From the NCBI GenBank assembly GCA_014898415.1, contig RCTD01000027.1, positions 558,001 to 622,000 of the forward strand: 64,000 nucleotides of DNA, given 5' to 3'. The first letter of the stretch is position 1; every line of letters begins with the position of its first letter. Positions 1-11,076 of the stretch are shown in pieces. Under the pieces are notes generated by a model that was given only the letters and a program-made list of their open reading frames with translations, was not told the DNA's origin and searched no databases. This DNA is from Stromatinia cepivora (Eukaryota; Ascomycota; Leotiomycetes; Helotiales; Sclerotiniaceae). Both the position numbers and the translations under genes were made by a program.

Positions 1-2
1 GC

Positions 3-1376
3 TTTATCTTGGGCTTTACCATCTGTGGATCTCTCATGAGGATATGGGCGTTTGATCGACTCGGAGGGATCGCATCCAAACGATTTGATATCAACAAAGA
101 TGGCTTACAATTTGTATCTACGATCCTTGCGTTTCTTTGGATGAATGAAGAACAACTTGGATTCGATCCTACATTTATCACAGAAAATGGTTTGCGGTTT
201 ATTGAGATTCAACGGGATGGTAATACAGAGCGGCTTATCATCGATAGGTTAATGATGCGGGCGCGTTGTATATCCGGCCGAGCAACGACTTGTTGGAAGG
301 CTCATCGCGAGGGAGATTCGTATACACCATTTGTTATCAAGGACTCCTGGCAGTACATAGAGCGTGAGGAAGAAGGAGAGCTGCTTCAGGAGGCGACTGA
401 TAAGGGTGTGATCAATGTAGCCCGATATTATCATCATGAGACTGTCCGGGTTCTCGGTATGGATGACGACGTTCGAAGCAATATTCGGAAGGGATTGGAT
501 ATCACGAAAGCGGAAAACTATTCGTCGGGACGTATCATGATATCCCCAAGAACGAGTACAACTAGTGCAAAGAAAGGTCAAAGCAGTCGCACCTCCGGCT
601 TGAAGCGGTTATCCAGCCAGACCGATGCCCCTTTGCCGCCTAGCAAGCGATCCCGTTCGATATCTTCAACGAAGGCCGGCAGTAATACTCTATCAAATCG
701 AATGCATCGGCGTGTCATCCTTTGTGATTATGGGGAGCCGATCTATAAGGCTAGCTCCCAAGTAGCTTTACTTAATGCACTGAAGGGTTGCATTGAAGGA
801 CACGAATCCTTACATGAAGCTGGTTTCCTTCACAGAGATATCTCAATCAACAATCTTATGATTAATGAAAACAATAAGAACCCTTCCTGGCCTTCGTTTT
901 TGATCGACCTCGATCTTGCAATCAAAGAAACACGGATAGAGACTTCCGGTGCCAAAGGCAGGACTGGCACAAGGGCTTTCATGGCTATCGGGGTCCTTCT
1001 TGGCGAGCAACATTCCTTTATGCATGACCTCGAATCAATTTTCTGGGTGCTTTTCTGGATCTGCATTCACTATACTGGACCAAATAAGGCAAGGGTTATT
1101 AAAGAGTTCGACGATTGGAATTACGCGGACATGAAAGTATTGGGCACATGGAAGTTTGGTATTGTAGGGGATGAATCAATTTTCATGGATAAAATCACAG
1201 ATAATTTCACATCTTATTACAAGCCGCTTATTCCATGGGTGAACAGACTGCGGAAGGTTGTTTTCCCGAAAGGCAGACCATACAAACAGAATAACGAAAA
1301 GCTTTACTCTCAAATGAAAGAGCTTCTTCAAGAGGCATACGAGGACTTGATGGAAGGAATAGTAGAAGATCAATAG
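3..1376 (+). CDS. FunK1-type fungal protein kinase, 5' end outside window
   Basis: C-terminal ~458 codons of a fungal-specific kinase of the FunK1 family. The frame is open to the window edge, so the N-terminus is missing. The first residues (FILGFTICGSLMRIWAFDRL) lie inside the usual family N-terminal region. Counting from base 9, the catalytic-loop motif LHRDISINN has HRD at residues ~275-277, and LIDLDLA near residue 300 takes the place of DFG. The family signature GTRAFMAIGVL and HSFMHDLESIFWVLFW follow. Between residues ~170 and 235 there is a Ser/Arg/Lys-rich linker with a nuclear-localisation-like PPSKRSR. It ends at TAG 1374-1376. FunK1 genes are multicopy in leotiomycetes and their substrates are unknown. 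No intron is needed in this part and no frame break is seen. Family call is firm; function beyond kinase fold is not. Confidence 0.9.
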   Translation, partial: FILGFTICGSLMRIWAFDRLGGIASKRFDINKDGLQFVSTILAFLWMNEEQLGFDPTFITENGLRFIEIQRDGNTERLIIDRLMMRARCISGRATTCWKAHREGDSYTPFVIKDSWQYIEREEEGELLQEATDKGVINVARYYHHETVRVLGMDDDVRSNIRKGLDITKAENYSSGRIMISPRTSTTSAKKGQSSRTSGLKRLSSQTDAPLPPSKRSRSISSTKAGSNTLSNRMHRRVILCDYGEPIYKASSQVALLNALKGCIEGHESLHEAGFLHRDISINNLMINENNKNPSWPSFLIDLDLAIKETRIETSGAKGRTGTRAFMAIGVLLGEQHSFMHDLESIFWVLFWICIHYTGPNKARVIKEFDDWNYADMKVLGTWKFGIVGDESIFMDKITDNFTSYYKPLIPWVNRLRKVVFPKGRPYKQNNEKLYSQMKELLQEAYEDLMEGIVEDQ

Positions 1377-1595
1377 TATTCGGATTTATAAGCATTATTT
1401 TTTTATTTAATAATTGTAGAATTATATATTTTAGATTTATAAGTTCTTTGTTCATTTTCTTAGATTTTATTTATTGATCTATTTCATTTATTTTATCTAC
1501 TAAGCTTGATATCGAGAATTCCTACTTTGATCTTTCAAAATTGATTCAAAAGCCACATTTAACGATACGAAAAGCGAGTTAGAGTATATGTTCTT

Positions 1596-1868
1596 TGTGA
1601 CGCACAAGAGCCGTAGTAGAGCTGAATTAACAGGGTCAATTATGTTCCTTAGAATCTACAACTGAAGAACTATGGCTCGTAAGGAGCAATTATATATATA
1701 CAAATACCAACTTGTGAGCTGCGGGGCTGTGCGCATGCGTTATTAGGGTCACCATTTTACCATACTAATCGAATGAATCGTAACGCATGTGCACAGACAA
1801 TCAGCTTATCAATTGATAGGTTAATGGAGACCACGTGATTAACCTCCTGTAGTTCACGATTCGTGACA
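1596..1868 (+). repeat. solo LTR, family L1 (TGTGACGCACAAG...TTCGTGACA)
   Basis: A 273-bp element that starts TGTGACGCACAAGAGCC and ends GATTCGTGACA, the TG...CA ends expected of an LTR. It is repeated at 36667-36948 and, shortened, at 23012-23188; a reversed partial copy lies at 28294-28395. Here the 5-bp flanks (TTCTT and CAAGC) do not match, so the target duplication has been lost or the LTR arose by recombination between copies. No internal retrotransposon sequence adjoins it. Confidence 0.8.
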
Positions 1869-1971
1869 CAAGCGATATAACAACAAAGATTGAAAAGAAA
1901 AGCAATGACCGATCCCATTCTATTAAGCTACATTCATTTCAAGTACTCTGATATCATGAAGGCCAAGTATC

Positions 1972-2430
1972 TTAAATTTTTATTAAGTCCTTGTAATCAT
2001 TGTCCTTGAAAAACAACCGATCCCTAGTCAAACTTCCCTTTTCTTCATTCTCTAACAAAATCACTGAATCATTATCCTTCATAAGGGTTAATTCTTGATT
2101 TAAATGGTCCATTGACTCTTGAAATCTAGTCTTTGCTTTCTGAAATCTCAATTTTGTTTGGTCCAACTTCTCTTGCCTTGCTTCAGCACTTATACTAACA
2201 ATAGTATCCCTATCATTCAAATCTCCTGCAATACCTCTATATGAGACCCCATATGAGGTATCAATTGTAATGGTAGGAATGTGATGAAAAATCAAGGTTC
2301 CATCATTTCTTGCATTGATTGTCATGATTTCAACTAATGGGATATCAAAGATGTATTTGTAGGATCGAGAGGTAGGTTGTATTGGTTCTTCATCGATAAG
2401 GCGGTATACTGGTAAGTCATCATTATACAT
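1972..2430 (-). CDS. hypothetical protein, coiled-coil C-terminus
   Basis: A 152-codon frame with an ATG at 2430-2428. I do not recognise the family. The first ~75 residues look globular and beta-rich (IFHHIPTITIDTSYGVSYRG). Residues ~85-120 are charged and heptad-like (QEKLDQTKLRFQKAKTRFQE), consistent with a coiled coil. A plausible 3' splice site (TTCTCTTTCAG in sense, just upstream of the ATG near 2445) suggests the gene may have an upstream exon ending around 2470-2528, so this start is provisional. The region is AT-rich and close to a solo LTR. It could be a decaying fragment of a larger gene. Confidence 0.4.
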   Translation of the reverse strand: MYNDDLPVYRLIDEEPIQPTSRSYKYIFDIPLVEIMTINARNDGTLIFHHIPTITIDTSYGVSYRGIAGDLNDRDTIVSISAEARQEKLDQTKLRFQKAKTRFQESMDHLNQELTLMKDNDSVILLENEEKGSLTRDRLFFKDNDYKDLIKI

Positions 2431-2530
2431 GACATTATTTGCCTTTCTGAAAGAGAAGAATGGAAAAAGATATATGTTTCTAATGATTTGTTAAATGAAT
2501 ATCCAAATGATAAAAGACTTGTACTCATGT

Positions 2531-4530
2531 ATAATTGGTGTTTCTTGTGAGATTGGGGCTTCTTACGAGTGTTTATCTTTATCTTGTAGTATTTAGGTTT
2601 TTGTTGAGCTATTGATCTTGGGGTTGTATATCTTGTTATATATCAAAATATCTAAAGATGGTATACGAATACCATTAACGGTGAATGGATTACGGTATAT
2701 GGATTACGGTACAAAAGTTAACACTTGTACAATCAACGCAAAACTAAAACATCTTTTGTATCTCAAACGTAGATAGGTACCTAGTAAATCATGACTAATA
2801 ATATGTTATATAGGGAGGGAAGTAAGAAAGGAAAGTCATTCAGAATTCATGTGTTCCGGGTCATTGTGTAATATTCTTATTCCGAAATGAACTACGTTGA
2901 TTCCGAAATGGGCTAGGTCATTGGTCAATACCCTAGCTCATTTGTCATTGAATTTAATTTTGGAATGAACTAGTTCATTGCTCAATGCACCCTGTTCAGG
3001 CAAAAATGAGGCTATTCGCAAATGAACTTAGCTTACTCTAAAATATTTTTCGTATTCCAGCATATTAATTCAACAAATAAATCAAGATCACAGGGCCTTA
3101 TAGCCTATATATATACAGATTCAAAACTATAAAAAATCTAAAGTCTATAAGGATTCAGAGTCTATAAGAATTCAGGATTGAGATAGAAATAGAGGATGAT
3201 GATAAGGATGAAGACAACGATGAGGTTGAAAATGTAGATGAGGAGGAGCGACGATGATGTTGAAAATGAGGGTGAGGGTGGGGGTGGCAACGATGAGGTT
3301 GGAAATGTAGGTGGGGGAGTCTATTTATCAATGAACTAGTATATTGAATATATTATTCTTATATGAACTTAGTTCATTTATGAATGCCCTCAATTTTTCC
3401 TATTTCGATATCAACTAGCTCATTTCGCAATCTAGTACATTTAGGGATGAGCTAAGTTGATTTCGGAATCCCCATATTGCGCAATATCTCGTAACACATG
3501 CTTCAAATTGGACCAATGAAATTATAAACCAAAAAACCATTGGTATTTCTAAACAACTGATCATTGGTCAATTGAACAGCATTTTGCGGGGATGTGGTTC
3601 CGTGTGCAAACTCCATAGCTTATAAATTATTACTATATCCATTGATAGTATTTCCAAGCATATGAAATTCTGATTTTAGTATTGAAATCAAAGAATTTTG
3701 ATTTGAGATTTAAACAATCTCTTGTATATTTATTTTATCCCAATCTTGAATATCATTTGTTTTCTCATCTATCTATTCCAAAATTAAAAAATAATTCGAT
3801 GCCCCAGATCTCCATTCCGTTAGCCTATCTTTATTGCTCTCAAGCTTTCTTGCAAATTTTTGTTTGATATATATAGAACTTTCTATATCCTTAAGTTGTA
3901 ATCGTTGCAAGTATCTTTCTCTAGAACTTAATTGAAAAAGCAAATTTGTAGCCTTTATCTTTATCTAATCCCAATTTTTAGAAATAACCCTAAAATAGAT
4001 ATAATGCATTCTATATAGTTGATATTCAACCTCTGCGAATTCGATATCTTTATACTCCTTTAAATTTGGATAACAATATTGCAAAGTATATAAGTAAATC
4101 TAGATATTCTACAAACTATATTAAATTCAGTTTGATTTTTGAAATGAAAGGGAATTGATTATTAGATCCTATTAGCCACTTTAGATTTTCCTGCAGATCT
4201 TTGTATTTGCTTAATTATAAACCCTTCGATTATCGGCATTGCCTACTATTGATATACAACCTCTAATAGGGATCTTCCACAATTGAAAGGGAATTTCGTC
4301 ATTTTTCGTGAATAGAAACAAATACAGTTCAAAATAAACTATAAAAGTATATCAACACTTTTCCATATAGAAATTAGATATATTGCAATATATCACAACC
4401 TTCTCTGAATCTCACATCTACAGATCCACAAACCAATCCGAAATCCAATCTTCTTGATAATTATCCTTAAGGATCGATTTTTCATATAATAAGACCTCGT
4501 CGATAAGAATCGTAATTTTTATCCTTATTC
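2531..4530. other. intergenic, AT-rich; degenerate TGAACTAGTTCA-like units, no gene seen
   Basis: No coding frame with family features is visible. From 2876 to 3480 the sequence keeps returning to variants of ATGAACTAGTTCAT. One copy at 2964-2979 is a perfect 16-bp palindrome (AATGAACTAGTTCATT), and others (TGAACTTAGTTCATT, AACTAGCTCATTTCG) are degraded. Between ~3190 and 3315 a GA-rich stretch repeats GATGAGGTTG(A/G)AAATGTAG(G/A)TG imperfectly. The remainder to 4530 is featureless AT-rich sequence. Confidence 0.4.
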
Positions 4531-4533
4531 ACT

Positions 4534-5430
4534 CTACAAACTTCTAACATAAAGAATAATACCAGCAATTCCGACTCCCTTTACCACTAGAATAACCGTT
4601 TCGAAATTATCCAATCGCAAATCTTTTCCATAAAACCCGTCCATCACAACACTACAGAACGAGCCCCGTCCAATCAATTTTGAGGTTAGGCCATTGCTAA
4701 ACTCAATCAAAAAAGAAACCTTAATAGCTTTCAAGGAATCATCCCATCATACAATTACAAATGGATACACTTAGAACCATCAACATACACCTATATCCGA
4801 AAAAAACAAATACATATATTGACCTGGATTGATTTTCATAGACCGTCTAAATAGAACTATCAATCTTATTGCACTAATGATCTTCGTTTTCGAATCATCA
4901 TAGAAATGGAAAATATCGACCTGTAATATCAAGGAATAACCAACACCACCAATATTATATTAAATTATCTTTCCCCACCGCATTATAGCATTAAAAGACC
5001 ACAAGGATAATGCAATTATCAGGAACATACTTCGAGTCAACCCAAAATGTAATACATATTCCAACAGAGCAACAACCACAATAAACGCTAACAAAAAATG
5101 AATTTTGAGGAATACCTCAAACATCAATCTCCGTAAAAAGAATAATGATGTAATAAATAAAAACAACAACATTGACACAGCCTATATCTATATTAGAAAT
5201 GAACCAAATATAACTTTATTTTACTTACAGAAATTCCAAAGATTTGAGATGAATTGAAGATCCATAACTGACCAACAGCTAAAACAAATACGATATACAA
5301 AAGACTTTGAATAATCACAACTCGACCAATCCAATAATATACTATATAATAAGAATGAATAAAAATACCAATGAAATTAGCCAACGCATTAATCCGCCCA
5401 CCCAAGAACAGCGGTATAAGGCACAACCAG
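4534..5430 (-). pseudogene. ferric reductase-like (FRE/NOX family) membrane oxidoreductase, decayed
   Basis: Three minus-strand pieces in the right order carry the family pattern. At 5426-5193 the piece has the transmembrane core with YYWIGRVVIIQSLLYI, where active enzymes have HHWIGR. At 5178-4960 there is RRLMFEVFLKIHFLLAFIVV and further membrane helices. At 4734-4534 the FAD/NAD-binding part shows GRGSFCSVVMDGFYGKDLRL, then ETVILVVKGVGIAG, the nucleotide-binding glycine motif. Functional proteins of this family reduce Fe3+ or Cu2+ outside the plasma membrane using haem, FAD and NADPH. The pieces are separated by stops or frame changes, the haem-ligand His is Tyr, and the C-terminus ends early. 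Extra sequence up to ~5674 may be the N-terminal part. A relic rather than a working gene. Confidence 0.7.
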
Positions 5431-6096
5431 CAACGTCATCCTTACCTCCCGCCACCTCATCCTTACCTCCCACCACCTCATCTCCACCTGTAAGCTCACC
5501 TCCATTATCTATCACCTCACAATATACCAGAGTTTCCAAACACACAAATCCTACTCTGGACCGCGGACAGAGCTTTCGATACGCATTTGACCTTACATAT
5601 AGTGATGAAAAAAGATTGGAAAGGAATACAAGACTCAGGAAATATACAAATGAAAATATCCATTCAAACTCCAAACGAACCCCTCGAATAAAATCCGAAT
5701 CGGATTCAAACTCAAGATCTTACATAAAAGACATACCTGAGTTTAGATCATCACACAAAAGATCATCATCAGGATCTAAAGCTTATCTCTAATTATTTTA
5801 TATTTTGTACTACGGATTGTTTTATTACAGAGTATAACAGAATCATTAGAGATATGACAAACAATCGGGACACACCACAAAATAATCTATAATGATAAAC
5901 AATTATTTCTTGACTAATTCCATCAATAACAAGTTTAAAGATTGGGTTATCTAATTTAATCCCTATTTTTTTGATAGTTTATATTCAATGAGCTTTTTCT
6001 TACGCCCTTCAGGGTCAAAAACAACAATAAATTCGCTGAAGGTCCAATATACTTATTCTTTATATAATTGAGTGAATTCATGTCTCCAGTGATATC

Positions 6097-6164
<68 letters not shown>
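6097..6164. repeat. (TAG)n microsatellite, ~22 units
   Basis: An uninterrupted run of about 22 TAG triplets between GATATC and TAATATTG. It contains stop codons in one frame and is not part of a gene. It lies just upstream of the DUF3435 fragment. Confidence 0.95.
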
Positions 6165-6219
6165 ATATTGTACGTCTGGAAACCTCTCTAAGGGTATATA
6201 GATATGTTAAGCTAAGGAT

Positions 6220-6763
6220 TTGAATATAAAATTTTATTTATATAAAAAAGCCAAAATTATACAAGAATATAAAGCTCTCTGTTATGAAGATATCCGTCTT
6301 TGGATTGTCCGAAATCCTACCCCTGGAGAACGCGATCTCCTTGGAATGGAGATTACTCTTGCTCATCACAAGGGAGCTGACAGGAAACCCAAACCGTACG
6401 TTCTTGATTTGGTCTGTTTTGATCTTGCTAACGTAATATTCGTAGGACTACGTTCCTTTTTCACGAAGAAGCTTTACCAATTCTTTATCCTGTTAGCCAT
6501 ATCTTAACCATTACCATCAGGGATAATACAATCAAGGTAGACGGATTTACTCACACCGAACCTTTTTTTACAAGCACTCTACAAGACCCTACAAAAGCAG
6601 TTCTAGTGCATTGGAAGCCAGAGAAACCCAAAATACCGATCTTTCGGCAGGCGGTATGGATATTTGATGGTCTATCAACATCAGAACATAAGGCCCTCCG
6701 TTACTCGACCAACTACTGTTTGATGTGTGGTGAAGGCATAAAGACAATTTGTATAAAGTTTTG
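6220..6763 (+). pseudogene. DUF3435 (Crypton-like tyrosine-recombinase family) fragment
   Basis: An internal piece of a DUF3435 protein. Exon-like sequence 6262-6395 reads ALCYEDIRLWIVRNPTPGER then LLGMEITLAHHKGADRKPKP. A good 50-nt intron fits at 6396-6445 (GTACGT, GCTAACG branch, CGTAG), after which the frame continues FLFHEEALPILYPVSHILTI, DNTIKVDGFTHTEPFF and KPEKPKIPIFRQAVWIFDGL. It stops near 6763 after a degraded CxxxxG region. DUF3435 proteins belong to the tyrosine-recombinase group that includes Starship captains and Crypton-like elements. The usual C-terminal catalytic part and the N-terminus are missing, so this is a relic. It lies directly upstream of a hAT transposase remnant. 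Confidence 0.7.
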
Positions 6764-6887
6764 AATTTACTCGATAGAAAGTTAACGATGAGGGTTTCTC
6801 CCAGAGTGCAAGAGACAAAAACAGATCAGCTCCCCAAACACTAAATTTTACCTGACTCTGAATTTGAAGTATTTTTTTACGTTGTAA

Positions 6888-8464
6888 TTGGATATGTGGA
6901 CTTCTCCCAATGGTTACAGCATTTCAGGGATAGTAGCTCAGTTTGTTGATCAAGAGGGAGCTCTCAAAACCATCATTCTTGCCCTCAAGGAGGTTATCGG
7001 CCGGCACACCGGCGAAAATCTTGCTAAAATAGTAGCAAAAGAGATTGAGAGGTATGAGATTGGATCAAAGCTGGGGGCGTTGGTAATGGATAACGGGTCT
7101 AATGATGACACTTGTGCACGCTATCTCTCTGTTTGTAAGCCCCCCCCAGTTCTACATTCCCCCTTGAGTTCTACATTCCAAGCTAACTTATTTAACTTTC
7201 CAAGTACTAATAGATAAATTCGAAATGGAATGGAATCCTCTCGAATATCGAATTCGTCGCCTCACTCATTCCATCGACCTTTCAGCTAAGGCATCTATGT
7301 TCACCGATAAACCTATGATCCAACAATCTGATGACCCTTTTGATGAGGACGTCAATATCGAAGCTCTTGCTACTGGTAACGGCTTGATTGATAGGGATGA
7401 ATGGGATGAATGGAGAAAGAAAGGGGTATTAGGTAAATGCCATTGCTATGCAACTCCCCTTCGAAAAAGTGCTCGGAAAACACAGAATTTCGTACGTCTT
7501 GCTGGAAAAAGGATTCCAGTAGATAATGACACTCGATGGAACTCTTGGGAGAAGATGTGTAGTGTTTTCAGGGATCCTAAGATCAAGAATGCTTATAAGC
7601 GTTGGTGGGCTCTCTACCCGGATGATGCCCCAGCAGCTATTGAGCTTACAGAAGATGATTTTGAGACTTTAAATAAGTTTCAAAAAATGCTTGTCGCCCT
7701 CAAAGATGCTACTCAATTCTCTGAAGGGAACGATGCTACCCTTGATCGAGTTTTACCTACGATGGAGTACTTATTAGATCATTTCGAGAAAGCTAAAGTA
7801 TGTTTCTTTTCCAGTTATTCCACATTCCACATTCCTAAAATATAATGCTAATTGGGTATATTCTAGGAGGAGTATGCTAATGACCCTTGGATGGGACCTA
7901 GTTGCAACAATGGGTGGGCTAAGATCGAGAAATACTACGAATTGACTGATGTTACCCCTCTTTATATTACCGCAGTAGTTTTGGATCCCACTCAAAATGT
8001 CCTTATTTCGAGGCGTCCTGGAACGTATGTAGCTTATTCTTGTGGTTCTGGTATCATTACTAATATTATTAGAATCACCCTGATTGGATATCTCGTGCAA
8101 AAGTACGCGTCGAAAACTACTGGCAAGAGCGATATCGAGTTGATGCTTTTGTACCATCTTCATCATTCTCATCTTCTAGTTCTGCAACCAGTCGATGGTA
8201 GTGGATGATATTAGAGGGTGGTGGTTGGAGAAAACCCAGCGAGATCTCTACCCTACGCTCCGCAAAATGGTATTGGATATCTTGTCAATTCCAAGCTCCT
8301 CAGCAGCGGTAGAAAGGCTATTCTCCGCTGCTAAACTTACTTGTGCTGATAGACGTTCAATATTAAGTATAGATACAATTGAGAGGTTGGAATGCTTGAA
8401 ATCGTGGCTTAATCTTAAACAGTGGCTTACGGAGGAGGATGACGTTAATGAGGTTCTAATTTGA
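6888..8464 (+). pseudogene. hAT-family DNA transposase remnant
   Basis: Begins with the hAT landmark DMWTSPNGYSISGIVAQF and ends with the hAT dimerisation domain (YPTLRKMVLDILSIPSSSAA then VERLFSAAKL...DRRS). Two introns splice cleanly: 7135-7204 (70 nt, GTAAGC...CAAG, phase 1) and 7798-7866 (69 nt, GTATGT, GCTAAT branch, TTCTAG, phase 0), joining NGSNDDTCARYLSV to the IDKFEMEWNP segment and HFEKAK to EEYANDPW. After AVVLDPTQ near 7990 the frame shifts (alternate frame reads PYFEASWNVCS), and further shifts occur before 8195. The N-terminal zinc finger is absent. These transposases cut and paste elements with 8-bp duplications; terminal repeats were not found here. Inactive relic. Confidence 0.8.
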
Positions 8465-8878
8465 GGGGTTTGGGTAGAATGGAGGGGTAATGGTTGAAAT
8501 GCGGGGTTCTAGTTGACTTGTTTCAGTTTTTAGTTAGTATTTCAGTATATATTGAATAATACGTACTGGCGGCAATACGCATTAGCATATGTGATATCAC
8601 TCTTTATACGCATTATCGTAATATTTTCACTCTTAATATCAGCCACCGTAATACTAACTAACACTACTCTCATCACTGGTTTCAACAGAAAATCTTCAGA
8701 GAAGCTGCGGCACTCAAGGTATGTTTGTTGGCTCTTGATACCTACAATTATCAGTCTTCTGACCATATACAAAGAAGCCAATGATTCCTGAAGGTAACAA
8801 TTCGAACACTTCCGATCTTATATCCACTTTCATTCCTCCGGCCATATAGCAAGGTATAATATCAGATATAACGGCTTT
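8465..8878. other. no gene seen
   Basis: AT-rich DNA downstream of the hAT relic. A short frame at 8552-8791 on the plus strand is hydrophobic (SLFIRIIVIFSLLISATVIL), but it has no homology I can name and is probably chance. Confidence 0.4.
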
Positions 8879-9070
8879 AAAGAGAACAGCAATATTTGCC
8901 TATTGCGGGAGGGCTTGGCTTTTATACCTGCTCAGGAACAGCCTCACTCTCGCCATCATCTTTATTCACGGCAAGTAAGAGGGGTTGCAGAAAATGAAAG
9001 ACGCCAGGTGATAGAAGAGATGAAACAATTTGGTGTTATTAAATGTCGATCAGTAGACTGGGGTGGCTGA
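8879..9070 (+). CDS. short open frame, unknown, possible exon fragment
   Basis: A 63-codon stretch open without ATG, with balanced composition unlike the AT-rich surroundings. It reads HSRHHLYSRQVRG then ERRQVIEEMKQFGVIKCRS before TGA. No family recognised. It may be an exon of a lost gene; nothing up- or downstream completes it. Confidence 0.25.
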   Translation, partial: KENSNICLLREGLAFIPAQEQPHSRHHLYSRQVRGVAENERRQVIEEMKQFGVIKCRSVDWGG

Positions 9071-9276
9071 GTAGAGAATAAGGCAAGCCTGGATGGTAGC
9101 TGAGCACCAAGTTGGAATAGAGATTGCAATAGAAGGAATGCGTAAACAGGAAGAATAAGCTATGGTAAGGGTTGGCACTGGACCAATTTACGTCATATAA
9201 TTCAAAAATCCTTCCTCAGCTGAGAATGTCATTAAAGAGTTGTTTCTATGAAGACAGGTACCATAAGATATTGTGA

Positions 9277-11076
9277 TTATCTTTTGAGTTTTGTGGAATA
9301 CTGGACCTGGATCGCGGCTGGAGTCCGATGCGGAAGAGCATGATGGATCTCTTCCTAGGAGCAACTGCTCTGCTTCATCCTCAGTATTGTCTCATGTTCC
9401 TCCGCTTCCCATGGAACACGCTTCCTCTTGATCGGCAATTTTGTTGGCCGTATTTTGGAATTTAAAGTGTTGCGAGGATTTGAGGCCTTTGCGGATGTTC
9501 TTTTCAATACTTCGGAAAGAACAGGGTGATGGAGATGCTCTGGAACATGTTGCAATTGGAACTCAAGATTGTAGGTTGTCTCATCCCCAATCCTGGTGCG
9601 TTTGAGAAAACCTTTGAAAGGCCATTCTTGATATGCGGCAACTGATGCTAGGTCTACAACAGAGGGACTTGAAGAGGTTTGTGAAGAATGATGATCGTCA
9701 TCTATAGATGTTGGTGAACATCCGTTGAGGCCTTGGCACTGTACTTCATTCGCTTCAGATTGCGTGGTTGAAGATGGAGTAAGGATGCAGCGATCAGGGG
9801 ATGATACTGGGACGTTTTCTGTAGACAGTGAATAAACCTTTCGGCGTTTTGGAGATTGTATATCCTCGTCGTTCTCATCACTGCTGTCAATTTCAGTCTC
9901 CGATGTATACAACCGCTTCTTTCGGTTTTCCTTATTATCACATTTCTTCTCCTGTATTATCCCTGCCACTTCTTGCTGGTGCTGATGCTGATGATTTTGA
10001 AAATTGTTTTTTCGAAAATAAAGTGAAGACTCATGCTTAAGCTCCTCTGATCTGCTGTGGTTAGAAGTGTTTTGATGGTGTTCCCAATCAGTTTGAGGAT
10101 GTGATAGCTCAACAGAGCCATAGGAATGTGAAGACAAGGGAGGAGTAGCCAGTAACTCCTCTTGCTCATCAAATACTGGAAATAGACCTACTTCATAGCC
10201 AAACGCACTTTCCTGGTTTGGTTTTCCATTGTCTACAGCCAATGGGGCAGGGAGGTTATGATGCGAGGATGTCCCGGATTTGTGCTGTGCAACTTCATTA
10301 CCGGTGTACAGGTCGATCTTGCTTTGTGCAGATTGAGGAGAGTCGTCGCAATAACAAGGTTGGTGTTGAGAAGGTGTATAAGCAAAAACTTGTCGGGACA
10401 AGCATATATTGTTGTCTTTGCTAGAATCGTCATTTTCCATGTTGAGCTATACTTCCTGGCCGGTGGGTCGATCTTGCTTGCTCAGCTCCGGGACGGAATC
10501 AGCAGGAAAAGAAGATTCGGAATCGGAAAGGTTCGATTCATCATCCTTGAGGATCAGCGGTCTATCTAGAAGAGGTCAGGACACTGCTTATCATAGCAAT
10601 CAAGAGCTGATGTGAATACCTTGAGTGCTTCGGTCATTTCCAGGCCTGTCCATCAACTCCTTGTGCAAAAGCGGGACTGATTCGTTCTTCCCGAAGGGGG
10701 AGCATCCGTCTTTTGGGTATGAGGTTGTCTCATCCTCCCAGCTTGTGTTTCCCCAACCCGAATCTTCCAAGCCAATGTTTTTTTGTGTTGTAGTAGATCG
10801 CAGGCTGTCGACAAATAATTCGAGATGGTGCTTAGCATCGCAAACGATATCGATCTCTACTTAAATTCTTACAAATCAGTATGGTCACAGAAAGCCAAAC
10901 ATCCCGCAAAGTTAAAATGTACCTCGGATTTGTGATCTGTAACTCTCATCATAGTCTATAACAATCTTGTTGGGAGTGTTGAGTTTCTCCTGTGCAGGTA
11001 TTTTACGAAGTGTTGCGCTTTTGAAGCGCGGGGCAGTTGGTACATAACTGTACCGAATAGAATTGAAAATTGCCAT
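9277..11076 (-). pseudogene. Myb/SANT-like nuclear protein, three exons, two in-frame TAG codons
   Basis: A gene model with good splice sites. Exon 1 is 11076-10923 (MAIFNSIRYSYVPTAPRF...), intron 10922-10860 (63 nt, phase 1), exon 2 10859-10620, intron 10619-10566 (54 nt, CTGAC branch, TTCTAG, phase 1), then exon 3 to 9277. Exon 3 is interrupted by TAG at 10449-10447 and again at 9357-9355. The second TAG sits where the SANT-like helix PWEAEEHETILRMKQSSCS continues as EEIHHALPHRTPAAIQVQY, exactly at an expected Trp. The middle is acidic/Ser-rich with a basic SPKRRKV nuclear signal; EWPFKGFLKRTRIGDETTYN precedes the SANT-like tail. This suggests a DNA- or chromatin-binding protein. Both stops are one transition from Gln/Trp codons, as RIP makes. 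The longest unbroken piece is 10440-9355 (361 codons). Confidence 0.65.

Noticed and set aside
5307..5792. 161-codon plus-strand frame rich in Pro/Ser
   Set aside because: Low-complexity repeat (ATSSLPP units) opposite the ferric-reductase relic; no family features and composition explains the open frame.
10418..10449. A 32-nt intron (GTATAG...TTCTAG) removing the TAG at 10449 in the Myb-like gene
   Set aside because: Too short for fungal splicing and it would shift the downstream frame out of the long open part.
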